The notes beneath the pieces were generated by a model that saw only the letters and a program-made list of their open reading frames with translations, was not told the origin of the DNA and ran no database searches. Below, piece by piece: positions 25,986 to 35,168 of a stretch of DNA of 64,000 nucleotides. The translations under genes and the position numbers were made by a program. How positions within the stretch are numbered: the stretch's first letter is position 1; each line of letters starts with the position of its first letter. Source of the DNA: Rhizobium tropici CIAT 899 (lineage in GTDB: Bacteria; Pseudomonadota; Alphaproteobacteria; Rhizobiales; Rhizobiaceae); NCBI RefSeq assembly GCF_000330885.1, contig NC_020061.1, forward strand, positions 286,717-350,716. Direction: 5' to 3'.

Positions 25986-27080
25986 TCAACTCACATAGCT
26001 CAGATAGGGCCGATATAGGGGAAACGTGATAGCTTCCGGTACGTTGCTGATTACCGCCAGCGCGGTGACCGCGTTGTAAAAAATGACCTCTTTCGGCATG
26101 CCCTTGTCTGCCTGCGTTAGCGCATCTAATACGCTGCGATTCGTGTGAAAATCGATGTTGAAGGAAATCGAGGCCGATAAGCTGCGAACGTGATGGAGCG
26201 TTCCGGGCGGCATATAAAGGATGTCACCGGGATTTACCGTGATTACGAGGGGTGTCGCTCGCTTGTACTGCGGAAAGCGCACATAGTCCGGTTGCTCCGG
26301 GTCCACATCAAACCACCGCCAACCTCGGCGTGCACAGCGGGTGGCTTGGCTGGGTGGGAGAATGGTGAACTGCTTCGCACCGAAGATTTGGAAAAATAGG
26401 TTATGGCTAAGCAGCGTATCGAAGTGGAGGGGGGTAACGGTTCCTTCCGGACCCATGAAAAACTGCGTATAGCGCCACCAGTGCCGGCGGTAAGACGAAC
26501 TGACAAAGTTAACCGGGAAGGGCTGACAGTCCTCCGCCAAGCTCTCCACTAAGCCCAGTAGGGGGATGTCGTGGCAGTAGGGTGCCGCTCTCGCGTTCAA
26601 TGAAGAGGCTCCATCGTGGCAAGACGGTGACTCCATTACAAACCGGGCGTATTTTGCTAGTTCCCAAGAAGAGACCTTAATCTCGCTGCCGTCGAGCGTT
26701 TTGGTGGGTACAATCATTGACCCGGCGACTTTCTCAAAATACTCAGGTGACCAGCGCTGACAGGCACTCCAGGCTGCACAGCCTCCACGTAGGAGAACCG
26801 GCCGCATGGGATCTCGGTAGTTCGTCGCAAATTCCCAGTCAAATAGCTCTGTCACTGTAGGAATCGATGACCAGCCAGAGTCTTCTAGCGGCGCCAATGA
26901 GGATGCTACTGTTTCAAGTTCAACCATTTTTAATCTCATATTTTGCGTGAATTCGTTAAGCGACGACTCCCATCGCGACCGTAGCGAATTGGCTAACCAG
27001 CAGCATGCGGTATTAACCTCTTGGACGGGTAAGTAGACCTTGTATTTATGCAGGCGGCGGTCGAAACGTAGACCCGGCAC
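25986..27080 (-). CDS. JmjC/cupin_8-like Fe(II)/2-oxoglutarate-dependent oxygenase
   Basis: A 364-residue protein. Residues about 75-300 carry a cupin_8 (JmjC-like) domain: YRDPMRPVLLRGGCAAWSACQRWSPEYF, FFMGPEGTVTPLHFDTLLSHNLFFQIFGAKQFTILPP, and PLVITVNPGDILYMPPGTLHHVRSL. The probable iron ligands are His219, Asp221 (HFD) and His296 or His297. Such enzymes hydroxylate proteins or small amino-acid metabolites. It is on the same strand as the ATP-grasp, kamA and proB genes further right and could have belonged to that group before insertions separated them; this is speculation. The first 50 residues may not be real, with Met52 as an alternative start. It is flanked by mobile-element debris. Confidence 0.75.
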   Translation of the reverse strand: MPGLRFDRRLHKYKVYLPVQEVNTACCWLANSLRSRWESSLNEFTQNMRLKMVELETVASSLAPLEDSGWSSIPTVTELFDWEFATNYRDPMRPVLLRGGCAAWSACQRWSPEYFEKVAGSMIVPTKTLDGSEIKVSSWELAKYARFVMESPSCHDGASSLNARAAPYCHDIPLLGLVESLAEDCQPFPVNFVSSSYRRHWWRYTQFFMGPEGTVTPLHFDTLLSHNLFFQIFGAKQFTILPPSQATRCARRGWRWFDVDPEQPDYVRFPQYKRATPLVITVNPGDILYMPPGTLHHVRSLSASISFNIDFHTNRSVLDALTQADKGMPKEVIFYNAVTALAVISNVPEAITFPLYRPYLSYVS

Positions 27081-27805
27081 TATCGAACCACTCGGGTCCC
27101 ACTTCCGTATGCTTGCTCACACACTCACGAGCACTTGTCGCGGAAGGTGTCGTTTGCACCGAACTCTCTGAGCTTTGTAAACCGCATGGGATCACTATTC
27201 CCGCAGACGGTGTACATTCATTCCTGTCATTTTCCTGTTAATTTCCGGATAGAAGGATATTCGGAATGTGCCCACCTGCTCAACTATTAGTCTTGGTAGT
27301 TGGTGTATATACATCTGAGCAGACCACCTAGGATGCGTACTGTCGACCGCGGGCATACAACTCGATCACCGCAAATGTCGGGATCTGGAACGATGCGCAC
27401 GAGATAGGTGCTGGTTTCCATTGCTTTTGAGCCGGATGGAGCGTGCTGAAACCAACGCATCAACGGCAGGGCGGCTTTTGCAAAGCAGGTAGAGACGTGG
27501 GGAAGACCTTCTCACCAGCAGCTTTGGGTTCGCACCAGTTGGCGACTTACTTGGCGATCGCGGTTTGCTGAACATCTGGCGTCGGGACGCTCGGCTGACC
27601 GTATGTCGGCGAGGAGATCTTGAAGATCGTCAATCCCATTTTCGGTCAGGCCTTTTGCCATCTTCACTGCCGCCACGGAGATAAACCAGTTTGCCTTCGG
27701 CGATATTGTCCGAGTTGGCGGTTACCTCTCGACTAATTCGAAGTTCTCGCCGATCATGGCGACGACTTCTTGTGAGCAAGATAAAACCTCCACCTTCGGT
27801 GGAGC
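27081..27805. other. Intergenic region, no identified gene
   Basis: About 725 bases. Small open frames such as the minus-strand MAKGLTENGIDDLQDLLADI (from 27663) have no recognised family. No GG-N10-GC promoter or NifA site fits upstream of the JmjC gene. Confidence 0.35.
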
Positions 27806-28230
27806 GTAAGCCCCGTCTGTGTCCCATCGGTTCGGCTGCTTTTTGCAGCATAGGTTCGAATGCGAGAAGGTTTCCAGGCGCATATGGAAGCTGAATGATG
27901 GATGATGGATTTGTTGGTCGGTACGAGGTTGTTGAGCCGCGCCGCGGTAACCGGCGGTCGCCGGATGATGTGAAGGCTCGAATTGTGGCGGAAAGCCTTG
28001 AGCCTGGTGTTCGTGTTGTTGATGTCGCGCGTCGTCACGGCGTAATAGCGAACCAGCTTTCCGATTGGCGGCGTCAGGCTCGCGACTGCATTCTTATACT
28101 GCCGTAACACTGCCGTCAGAGCGCATGGTGTCGAGCCAGCGTTCGTGCCTCTGCCAATCGCTGCGGAGTCGCCTGAGCCTGTCACTCGTTTGGACGCTCC
28201 TTTAATGTGATCCGTGAGGTGCCGCTCCAA
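27806..28230 (+). pseudogene. IS66-family remnant: left end and broken tnpA
   Basis: The left end GTAAGCCCCGTCTG begins at 27806. From ATG 27895 or 27898 the frame reads MDDGFVGRYEVVEPRRGNRR and the Orf1 helix-turn-helix (DDVKARIVAESLEPGVRVVDVARRHGVIANQLSDWRRQAR). After a shift it continues as EPAFVPLPIAAESPEPVTRL to about 28218. It is then fused to the end of an oppositely oriented tnpC fragment. Confidence 0.8.
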
Positions 28231-28689
28231 ATCCGACCTGATCGGCCAACGTCGAGGTCGACAGGTCTATGCCCTCACATTTGAACCTTGTGCTCTGGCG
28301 GTTCAGCGGACTGTGCATCCCAAATTTGTCGAAGACGATCGTCGCCAGCAGATGCGGACCGATGAAGCCGCGCGGCGTGGCATGGAACGGTGCTGGCGCC
28401 TGGCTGATCGCCTCGCAATCGCGGCAGGTAAATTTCTCCCGAACCGTCTCGATCACTTTGAAGCGGCAGCGGTATCTCCTCCAGTGTCTCGTTGACATCC
28501 TCGCCCAGCTTCGACAGGCGCGGCCCGCCGCCGCAGCACAGATGGTCGGGGGATCGATCACCACGCGCTCGCGCTCGGCATCCTCTGGCCAGGGTTTGCG
28601 CACCGGCCGTTTGCGTGTGAACGAACGCACGCTCGACGTTCTGGCGGCAGCAGCCTGGGCCGCCACTTCATCCTCCGTCGCGGCCATCA
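28202..28689 (-). pseudogene. tnpC: IS66 tnpC, second exon (downstream of the group II intron), 3'-truncated
   Basis: Reads ATEDEVAAQAAAARTSSV, the FTRKRPVRKPWPEDAERERVVIDPP segment, the zinc-binding-like FTCRDCEAISQAPAPFHATPRGFIGPHLLATIVFDKFGMHSPLNRQ stretch and LSTSTLADQVG, then ends at a junction near 28230 with another IS66 remnant. It joins in frame to the first exon at 30794 if the intron 28690-30793 is removed. Confidence 0.85.
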
Positions 28690-28730
28690 GTCGGGTAGGC
28701 GCGGCCCGTTTCCGGGCCGCACCCCCCTTA

Positions 28731-29662
28731 GAGTCGGATTCGAAAAGCGTTCAACGATATCCATACCTTGCTAGCCGTCTGGTGATGAGACGAATGTGGG
28801 CGATCATGATCCACGCTTCGGCTGATGCGATGGAGCGTTCGACGTCTTTGGCCAATCTGCGGCATCTGCCAAGCCAGGCGAAGGTCCGTTCGACCACCCA
28901 TCGACGCGGCAGAACCTCGAAGCCTTTCGCCTTGTCTGAGCGCTTGATGATCTCGATCGTCCAGCGCCCGATCTTTTTCAGTCGCCGCTTCAACTTATCG
29001 CCCGCATAGCCACCATCGGCGAAGACATGCAGTAACCATGGCCACCTGTGGCGGATGGATTTCGGGAGATCGGGAGCACCGTCGCGATCCTGGATGTCGG
29101 CGCTGTGCACCATGAGAGCGACCATCAGGCCGAGCGTATCGACGATGATATGGCGCTTGCGGCCTTTGGTCTTCTTGCCCGCGTCATAGCCCCGGATGCC
29201 GCCGCTTTCGGTGGTTTTGACGCTCTGGCTATCGATCACACCGGCCGTCGGGCTTGCCTCCTTGCCCTCCAACTCGCGCGTTTCCATCACGAGACGATGG
29301 TTGATGCGTGGCCAAAGTCCCAACGCTCTCCATTCATAGAAATAGCGCTGGACGGTCGAGCAGGGTGGAAAATCCTTCGGCAGCATCCGCCATTGGCAAC
29401 CAGTTGTGGCGATGTAAAGCAGGGCATTCACCACCTCTCGCAAATCCGTGGTCCGCGGGCGGCCCAAGCGGCGCGGCATTGGCAGGAAAGGCTGAACCAG
29501 ACCCCATTCCCGATCCGTCATATCGCTTACGTAGCGTGCCGTTCGCCGGGCATATTGCCGACGGGTGATTTTGGTCCAGGCCATCGTGTTCTCCATCGAA
29601 TCTCGCAAATCCGAAGGAATCATAACCTGTTGAAATCACCCACCTCTTTTTGAGGCAGCCTC
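28731..29662 (-). mobile_element. IS5-family insertion sequence, copy 2 (932 bp)
   Basis: Same length and ends as copy 1 at 11360-12291, with a handful of base differences. It lies between domains V and VI of the group II intron. The flanks are TTA on the left and TGA on the right, so no clean duplication remains; on the minus strand a TAA occurs on both sides but with five extra bases on one. Confidence 0.9.
28751..29584 (-). CDS. IS5-family DDE transposase (copy 2)
   Basis: Nearly identical to the copy-1 protein; visible changes are ARYA to ARYV, GLMV to ALMV and LLKS to LPKS. The DDE segments VIDSQSVKTTE, VFADGGYAGDK and VERTFAWLGRCRRL are intact. The LLKS-to-LPKS change introduces a proline near the second catalytic segment, which might affect activity. 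Confidence 0.92.
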   Translation of the reverse strand: MAWTKITRRQYARRTARYVSDMTDREWGLVQPFLPMPRRLGRPRTTDLREVVNALLYIATTGCQWRMLPKDFPPCSTVQRYFYEWRALGLWPRINHRLVMETRELEGKEASPTAGVIDSQSVKTTESGGIRGYDAGKKTKGRKRHIIVDTLGLMVALMVHSADIQDRDGAPDLPKSIRHRWPWLLHVFADGGYAGDKLKRRLKKIGRWTIEIIKRSDKAKGFEVLPRRWVVERTFAWLGRCRRLAKDVERSIASAEAWIMIAHIRLITRRLARYGYR

Positions 29663-29670
29663 TGAGCTTA

Positions 29671-29704
29671 GAACTGCACGTGCCAGTTTCCCGGCATGCA
29701 GCTC
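29671..29704 (-). ncRNA. Group II intron domain V
   Basis: On the minus strand the 34 bases start GAGCTGCATGCCGG, have a GAAA loop and end CACGTGCAGTTC. They form the conserved domain V hairpin with the AGC catalytic triad near its base. Domain VI-like sequence (GGTGCGGCCCGG and its pair) lies on the other side of the IS5 copy at about 28690-28726. Confidence 0.8.
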
Positions 29705-29713
29705 AAGCCTCTG

Positions 29714-30172
29714 CTAAGCCCTCAGCGACGAGAGCCACCGGTTCCGGTGATAATAAAAGGGAGTGGGATCGTGGATCGAGCTTATCCGCTCGTGGCGAGG
29801 GTTGGTGTCGCCGTAGGGCGAAGTAACCATCCCACGCCGGATCGAATGGATTGGCGTCAGCCCGTACCCTCGCCGTTTGAGTGACGATAATCCTCCGATG
29901 CATTTCCCGGGTGTGTCCCAGATGGTCCGGTCCACCCCGGGTGTTCTCTTTCCTCTATTTTCCGTTACTCGCTTCACGGCCAATGCCTTGCCGCTGAACG
30001 AGTGGGTCAGCAGCCGTTGTAAGGCTTTTACCTTGCCCCAGCGGCGTTCCCGAACTGCTTTCGCGATACGCACTTGCAGCCGCCGCACGGATTGTCGAAC
30101 CTTGCTCCAGTCAATCTGGTTCCAGTCCGCCGTTCCGCGGGAGGCTGCACCAGTCATTTTCATGACCGCCAT
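29714..30172 (-). pseudogene. ltrA: Group II intron reverse transcriptase/maturase, N-terminal remnant
   Basis: Residues 1-95 match the intron-encoded protein N-terminus: MTGAASRGTADWNQIDWSKV, VRRLQVRIAKAVRERRWGKVKALQRLLTHSFSGKALAVKRVTENRGKRTPGVD and SLKRRGYGLTPIHSIRR. Beyond this the reverse transcriptase, X and endonuclease domains are absent; the frame runs into unrelated intron sequence shortly before domain V. Splicing, if any, would need a maturase in trans. Confidence 0.88.
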
Positions 30173-30793
30173 TTGCTTTTCCTCCTGTAAGGGTTCTGCC
30201 TGTTCTCTCGCGATGAGAGACCAGTCGGAAGTCTGCTCCCTTTCGGGCGGGGTGATGTTGGTTGCCCATAACCCCTATCCGCGCCATTGCAGCACGGCCT
30301 TCGCTTTCTCCAACATCCTTTACCCGCACCTCCGACAGCGTTCCTTGCGGTCGGCCTGCCCGTTGCCGGGCGGGGATACGGGCTTACCGTGTTTCACTTG
30401 AATAACAGGAGCGGGTTAGACCCTGCCTTTTCGCCGGCGGTCATGTTGTCCGTGTGCTTCCAAACTAGCGGGAAGCATCCGACCGTGCACCTTTTGGTTC
30501 AAGCCTGTCAGCATCTTTGGCTTGTTCTCGATGACGACGAGTACAGCAGTTCACTTGAGTTGGTCATACCGCCCAGCCTAGCGCCCGATCCGCGTCGATG
30601 CTCGCAGATGATGCCTCCACCTCACGGCTTCCGCACGGCCCGAGGGCCCGGCTACATTGTCCCGGCAGCTTCACACCGGATTGTTGCCAATCCCGCATGT
30701 GCCGGTAGGCTACAGACGACGGAACGTCAGGTTCTCTGCGTGGTTTTTCTCCTTTCCCTTTCGAACAATTATTCAAGCGACTTCACGTCGCAC

Positions 30794-31063
30794 CGAGCTC
30801 TTCGAGCTGTAATTCAGACGCGCCGTGCGCTCGGACCTCTGACCGCGCAGTTCGCGCCGGAGCTTTTCGATCGCCAGTTCCAGACTGACGATCAGCGCCT
30901 CGCTGTCCGACAGCATGGCCTGTGCATTGGCAGCTTGGGCCACCGCGATGTCCCGCTCGGCGGCAACGACATCGCGTTCGGCCTGAAGGATCGCACGCTC
31001 GGAAAGCAGCGCCCGATAGGCGCTTGTAAGGTCCGCAGGAAGATCGGAGGGCTTCGATACCAT
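30794..31063 (-). pseudogene. tnpC: IS66 tnpC, first exon (5' part, interrupted by the group II intron)
   Basis: Starts MVSKPSDLPADLTSAYRALL, followed by the coiled coil to IEKLRRELRGQRSERTARL. A small deletion then shifts the frame before QLEEL at the intron border. Start at 31063 follows tnpB by 44 bases. Confidence 0.82.
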
Positions 31064-31107
31064 GAGCCATCTGATCAGATTCACTCAACATTTTCAATAT
31101 AATAATG

Positions 31108-31455
31108 CTATCCGACCTTCGTCGGACGAGAGGTTTCCTGCGGATGGCGCCAATCAATTCCGGACAACAAATAAGAAAGCTGCGCAGGCGATATCGCTAT
31201 CGCGCCGCCTTCCGCAGACGGCCAGACGAACCGCCCGCGGTCTAACTTTTTGGCATAAAGCGATAGTCCGACACCGTCATGCCATAGGGCCTTGATCAAT
31301 CGACCATTTCTCCCGCGGAAAACAAAAACGTCGCCCTGGAACGGATTGCGGCTAAGCCCCTCTTGCACGATGAGAGCCAACCCCTGCATACCCTTGCGCA
31401 TATCGCAGTGACCGCTGGCAATCCACACTCTGACGTTCGAACTGATCGGGATCAT
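31108..31455 (-). CDS. tnpB: IS66-family accessory protein TnpB
   Basis: A complete 115-residue Orf2: MIPISSNVRVWIASGHCDMRKGMQGLALIVQE, then GDVFVFRGRNGRLIKALWHDGVGLSLYAKKLDRGRFVWP and the IDWRHPQETSRPTKVG ending. It overlaps the tnpA stop by four bases. Part of the same IS66 copy as the intron-bearing tnpC. Confidence 0.92.
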   Translation of the reverse strand: MIPISSNVRVWIASGHCDMRKGMQGLALIVQEGLSRNPFQGDVFVFRGRNGRLIKALWHDGVGLSLYAKKLDRGRFVWPSAEGGAIAISPAQLSYLLSGIDWRHPQETSRPTKVG

Positions 31456-31793
31456 CGTCCCTCCAGCACATCAAGCACGCGCGACAACGTCGAGGCATCA
31501 AAGTCACGAGTGACCCGCACCGACCGGCCCCGGCCAACATGGATTTCGATCGCAGAAGACGCCGTCGCAGCCGGCATTCCCATTGCCGAGTCCGGCGCCT
31601 GTTGTACCTTCACCGGAACGAAGGCGCGCGGCTCTTCCGCTCTCTCTGCAACACCAAGCTCACGACGCCACCGATAAACCAGTGACCGATCAACGTCGTG
31701 ACGTCGCGCAACCTCCGTCACCGTCATCTCGCCAGTCAGCGTCTCCGAAACGATCGATTCCTTGGAAGTTCGTGTGAACTTCCGGCGCCGCAT
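31452..31793 (-). CDS. tnpA: IS66-family accessory protein TnpA
   Basis: From MRRRKFTRTSKESIVSETL the protein has 113 residues with the Orf1 helix-turn-helix (GEMTVTEVARRHDVDRSLVYRWRREL) and the C-terminal SRVLDVLEGR. An ATG 12 codons upstream is possible. A candidate outer IS end (complement GTGAGCGGTATCGCC) ends at about 31870. Confidence 0.88.
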   Translation of the reverse strand: MRRRKFTRTSKESIVSETLTGEMTVTEVARRHDVDRSLVYRWRRELGVAERAEEPRAFVPVKVQQAPDSAMGMPAATASSAIEIHVGRGRSVRVTRDFDASTLSRVLDVLEGR

Positions 31794-31934
31794 ACTGCCC
31801 GCCAAAATCTCAAGCTGATGGATAGACACGTCGTTATCCTCGTTGTTAGCAACGTGGCGATACCGCTCACCTCAGCAAAACATCGCTATCACCGTGACAA
31901 AGCAAGGCGGTCCTCGGCGTGGGCATACGAATGA

Positions 31935-32161
31935 ACGGGGCATTGCCATGAACCGCCGCAATGCGCTCTTTGCAGGCCATGATGAAGGCGGACGCAACTG
32001 GGCCCAGTTCGCCAGCCTGATTGGCACATGCAAAATGAATGGCGTGGAGCCCTACGCTTATCTGTGGGATCTCTTCACCCGTCTCGCCAATGGCCTCTTG
32101 CCAAAGATATCGACGCTCTGATGCCATGGGCTTATGCCGCTCGCATCAAGACCTCACAATG
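31935..32161 (+). pseudogene. IS66 tnpC C-terminal remnant
   Basis: Reads MNRRNALFAGHDEGGRNWAQ, then FASLIGTCKMNGVEPYAYLWDLFTRLANG, after which a frameshift is needed to reach DIDALMPWAYAARIKTSQ. Plus-strand, from a different IS66 copy than the tnpA just upstream. Confidence 0.8.
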
Positions 32162-32263
32162 AGCTCGTCAGATACTATCCTGAGCTCATATCCGGCCTTA
32201 GGGAACACTATTGAGTCGCTGAAACTGAAAAATCAATGGGGCGTAGACGCCGCACACGGCGGA

Positions 32264-32319
32264 GCCACAATGCACCTGAGAGTCACAAGCTGCGGGTCTT
32301 CACAAGCCACGACAGCGCC
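32264..32319 (+). repeat. 56-base fragment shared with the IS5-type transposase relic at 38935
   Basis: GCCACAATGCACCTGAGAGT and the following 36 bases recur at 38935-38990 with two mismatches. It is a scrap of a second copy of that transposon. Confidence 0.7.
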
Positions 32320-32428
32320 AGCACCGCATCGTCGATATCCCTTGCGAGAGCTTTTGACGAGCAAATACGAAATTAATGCGGTCCTCGCCGAATGCGTACT
32401 GCATCTCAAAAGCTGCTCGAGCAGATGC

Positions 32429-33676
32429 TTACAATTGTTCCTGTTCGCCAATGTTCGGAAAAGGTGTAATCGACCAACTGATTAGGTTAACGGCACGCTC
32501 AAGTATGATCTCGGTCTGACTGCGACTGGGTGAGGTGGCAATGACGTGTCCAATCGAGTCTCGGTCATCGCTTTTCCTGACGAACGGCGTCTTCGGTTTA
32601 AGGTACAGTTCAATCTCGGCGACACCGGGCTCAGCGGCTGCCTGCCTATCGCCATTGATCCAATCGAGGATGCCATCGGTATCAGGAACTAGGAATCGTG
32701 CGGCCGCCGTCTGCGAACGTCTTCGGCTCAAATCCCATTTCTCGCCTATGACAAGCTTGATGTGCTGATTGATAAGATCGACACCATAAGCCAGCTGAAT
32801 CAGCCGAGGAGTGGTCCAACCCGGAAGACGCGGATTGACTTCAATAGCGACTGGACCTCGCTTCGTCCACCGCAATTCAATGTTCGCTGGCCCCCAACCA
32901 AGACCGAGAGCTCGTAAGCAGCTTAGTGAAACATCGGCGATGCACTTACATTGACCATCAGTTAGGGGCGCCGGAAAGATGCTCTCACGAACGACGAAAT
33001 GCGGTGGGCTGCCAAATTTGGCGGTGCCAATTGCAACGACCTCATTCCCCATTGTGTCGACACTATAGTATGGTCCTTGAGCGAACTCTTCGATTAGTAT
33101 CCCTGGCGAAGATCGCCAGATGTGCTTACCGCCCAGCAGATAAGTCGTGTGTTCAGCCACCTCCGTGATGTTGCGGCATAATCGGACCCCGCTGCTGCCG
33201 CTGCCAGTGACTGGCTTAAGTATCACCGGCAGACCAATCTCCTCTGCAGAGCTTTCAACGTCCGTTGCATCCGTTGCCAAGCGGTAGGCAGGTATTGGAA
33301 CGCCCGCCCGTGCGAGGAGTTGACGTTGAACGAATTTGTCGTAGCACTGTTCAATCGATGCTGGGTCTGGTCCGGGTAGATCGAAATGGCGGCAGAGCCT
33401 CCCGACTGTCACATAGACCGATTCATCTCGGCCCGCGAACCCAGTGATGCCCGCGATGTCATAAGTCGCACGTAGCTGGGTACACTCATGAATCATTGCA
33501 TCGAGATCGCCTGTATCGACACGGATCGCTTGTACCCTTTTTGCCGAAATATAGTCGTACTGAGCTGGGTCAACCGATAGAGTAATTGGTTGAATGCCAA
33601 GGCGCTGGGCAGCTTGAATATACAGAGGACCATTACCTCTACTACCTTCAACTAGGATGAGCGCTCTTCTTGCCAT
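32429..33676 (-). CDS. ATP-grasp ligase-like protein, copy 2
   Basis: A 415-residue ATP-grasp enzyme of the kind that ligates a carboxylate to an amine via an acyl phosphate. A preATP domain occupies about residues 1-110; the ATP-grasp fold runs to about 310, with LPVILKPVTGSGSSGVRLC (lysine and glycine-rich loop), GILIEEFAQGPYYSVDTM, NIELRWTKRGPVAIEVNPR (metal-binding Glu and Asn). About 100 more residues form a C-terminal domain. It is paralogous along its whole length to the protein at 41878-43161. The conserved post-metal segment differs (LPGWTTPR here against IAGGTYPR), so specificity may have diverged. Its promoter region aligns with that of copy 1 but the -24/-12 bases are lost. Confidence 0.87.
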   Translation of the reverse strand: MARRALILVEGSRGNGPLYIQAAQRLGIQPITLSVDPAQYDYISAKRVQAIRVDTGDLDAMIHECTQLRATYDIAGITGFAGRDESVYVTVGRLCRHFDLPGPDPASIEQCYDKFVQRQLLARAGVPIPAYRLATDATDVESSAEEIGLPVILKPVTGSGSSGVRLCRNITEVAEHTTYLLGGKHIWRSSPGILIEEFAQGPYYSVDTMGNEVVAIGTAKFGSPPHFVVRESIFPAPLTDGQCKCIADVSLSCLRALGLGWGPANIELRWTKRGPVAIEVNPRLPGWTTPRLIQLAYGVDLINQHIKLVIGEKWDLSRRRSQTAAARFLVPDTDGILDWINGDRQAAAEPGVAEIELYLKPKTPFVRKSDDRDSIGHVIATSPSRSQTEIILERAVNLISWSITPFPNIGEQEQL

Positions 33677-33759
33677 TTACGCGGAGCTCCGACGTTGACG
33701 CTCTGGATGATCTGAGGGCAAATTGCAAAGTCCCTCTCTCACTCAACGCGTTTCTTCAG

Positions 33760-33775
33760 TTTATGTGAGCGTATC
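33760..33775 (-). promoter_or_regulatory. Decayed counterpart of the copy-1 sigma54 promoter
   Basis: Aligns base for base with 43245-43260 within homologous flanks (both followed by AAAGAT and TGTAAA motifs), but the plus-strand GC and CC dinucleotides are TA and TC here. It should not be recognised by sigma54. Confidence 0.5.
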
Positions 33776-33776
33776 A

Positions 33777-34106
33777 TTGTCGGCGGGTTGCTTGTGCAAA
33801 GATTCTGTAAAACTTTTGAAGGGCCTATGCAGCGTCTATTTGAAGTTGAATCTGTCAAGTTCGTCAAACGAGGCCAAGGTAGTCGGCCGTGAATTATCCG
33901 GAAGTAGTTGATGTTTCCGGTACATCGTACGTGTCCCATTAATCGGTGTCGCAAGAAAGCTGTCGCATTGCCTCAGGAACAATGGGAGCCAACAAATGTC
34001 GAGACCTAGTGAACGGCGCGAGACGGGAGCAGGATCCGTTCCGGTCTCGTCTTGATCAGATCATTGATCTGAAGCACGACCTTATCTGGTTGGCGCAGAC
34101 AATCGA
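33777..34106. other. Intergenic region between ATP-grasp copy 2 and mobile-element sequence
   Basis: Contains the part of the upstream region shared with ATP-grasp copy 1 (to about 33810). Beyond that no gene or signal is seen. Confidence 0.35.
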
Positions 34107-34630
34107 TTGGCCGTTCTAGAAGAACGATATGGTGAGATTTATTCCGATGGAGCCGGTATGCCGCCACTACCTCGACAGCCTCTCCAGTATTTCTGCGGCG
34201 GGACATTCTTCCAACACACATTGCCGTTTCGATCGTTCGTCGCTGATGGCAGCGCAAATGCAGTTTGTCGCATGGCTGGCGCCAACGCATGGGCGAGTAG
34301 CGGATAAAGGCGCTTCTGCAGGAGAGCCTCTTGGTGGCGTCAAGACCGGTGCGATGAAGTCGTCGGACACGCGGCAGGCGATCGTCGATACAATAGTCCA
34401 AGAACATGATGTTTCCGACCGCCGCCAAGCTCATTGACCGGGCACGGAGCGGCTCGTGTGGCTGGCTCGCAGGGTGGCGCTCGATCTGCGCCAGACGGCT
34501 GGGAAAATTCGCCCTGATCCAGCACCAGCGGTATCCCCATGCCAAACAGTTCAAGCGGGCTGGGACGGCGCTGCCCAAGCTAAGGACCTATCTCGGGCGA
34601 ACGATCCGCGACATCTCACGCCGACGAAGT
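34107..34630 (+). pseudogene. IS5-type transposase relic, 5' part
   Basis: Degenerate plus-strand pieces in shifting frames read HTLPFRSFVADGS (compare the family's LPFDRSSLTRWR), KTGAMKSSDTRQAIVDTIVQ and YPHAKQFKRAGTALPKLRTYLGRTIRDISRR. The gene continues at 38707 after the IS66 insertion. Confidence 0.7.
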
Positions 34631-34712
34631 GTAAGCGCTCATTTCGTTGCGCCTTTTCGCGTTGAATTCTCTGCCGCATGAAGTGTCCACTTAAAATAGG
34701 TGGACACCAAAT

Positions 34713-35168
34713 ATGAGTGACGAAGAGCAGAAACTGCGAGTGCGGTTGGTGGGACGTGATGGGCGACGCCGCTATGATCCGGGATCAAAGGAGCGGCTTG
34801 TTGCGGCCTGCCTTGAGCCTGGTGTGTCGATATCCGGCCTTGCGCTTACGCATGGGATCAATGCCAACCTACTGCGCAAATGGGTCAAGGATGCCAGGGA
34901 GGCTCGCTTCTCGGCGGGATCTGCAAGCTCGCGGTTTATCCCGGTCGTCGCGGCAGACTGCAGCCTGCCTGTCGGGACCTCCTCGTTGGAGATGCCGGTC
35001 GCGTTTAGGGAAGACCAACCGGCGTCACTGGGGAAGGCCAATCTGTCAGGTTCTTCCAAAATAAGCGCGTTGCTACCAAACGGCGTGAAGCTGACGCTGG
35101 AATCCGGTGATGCTGATGCTTTGAGGACAATCATCGGAGCTTTGGGTCATGTTCAGACTGGGCGCTGA
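34713..35168 (+). CDS. tnpA: IS66-family accessory protein TnpA
   Basis: A 151-residue Orf1 protein with the helix-turn-helix GSKERLVAACLEPGVSISGLALTHGINANLLRKWVKDARE and the C-terminal LPNGVKLTLESGDADALRTIIGAL. Its end overlaps tnpB by 20 bases. Confidence 0.92.
   Translation: MSDEEQKLRVRLVGRDGRRRYDPGSKERLVAACLEPGVSISGLALTHGINANLLRKWVKDAREARFSAGSASSRFIPVVAADCSLPVGTSSLEMPVAFREDQPASLGKANLSGSSKISALLPNGVKLTLESGDADALRTIIGALGHVQTGR

Larger units (their letters stand above)
28690..30793 (-). mobile_element. Group II intron inside IS66 tnpC, with internal deletion and an IS5 insertion
   Basis: On the minus strand the intron begins GTGCGACGTGAAG directly after exon sequence GAGCTCG and ends CTACCCGAC before TGATGGCC; removal gives the in-frame join GAG CTC GTG ATG GCC. 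The 5' GTGCG, the 3' AC, a domain V hairpin and an N-terminal maturase fragment all fit. The intron without the IS5 copy is only about 1.17 kb, so most of the reverse transcriptase has been deleted. Confidence 0.82.

Noticed and set aside
30287..31102. Plus-strand open frame of 271 codons
   Set aside because: Runs antisense across the group II intron 5' part and IS66 tnpC; no protein features.
33890..33910. GC-N10-CC match on the minus strand upstream of ATP-grasp copy 2
   Set aside because: The flanking bases do not resemble -24 or -12 boxes and the region is not conserved with copy 1.
34006..34578. Minus-strand open frame of 190 codons
   Set aside because: The plus strand holds a decayed transposase (HAKQFKRAG, RTYLGRTIRDI); the minus frame is its shadow.
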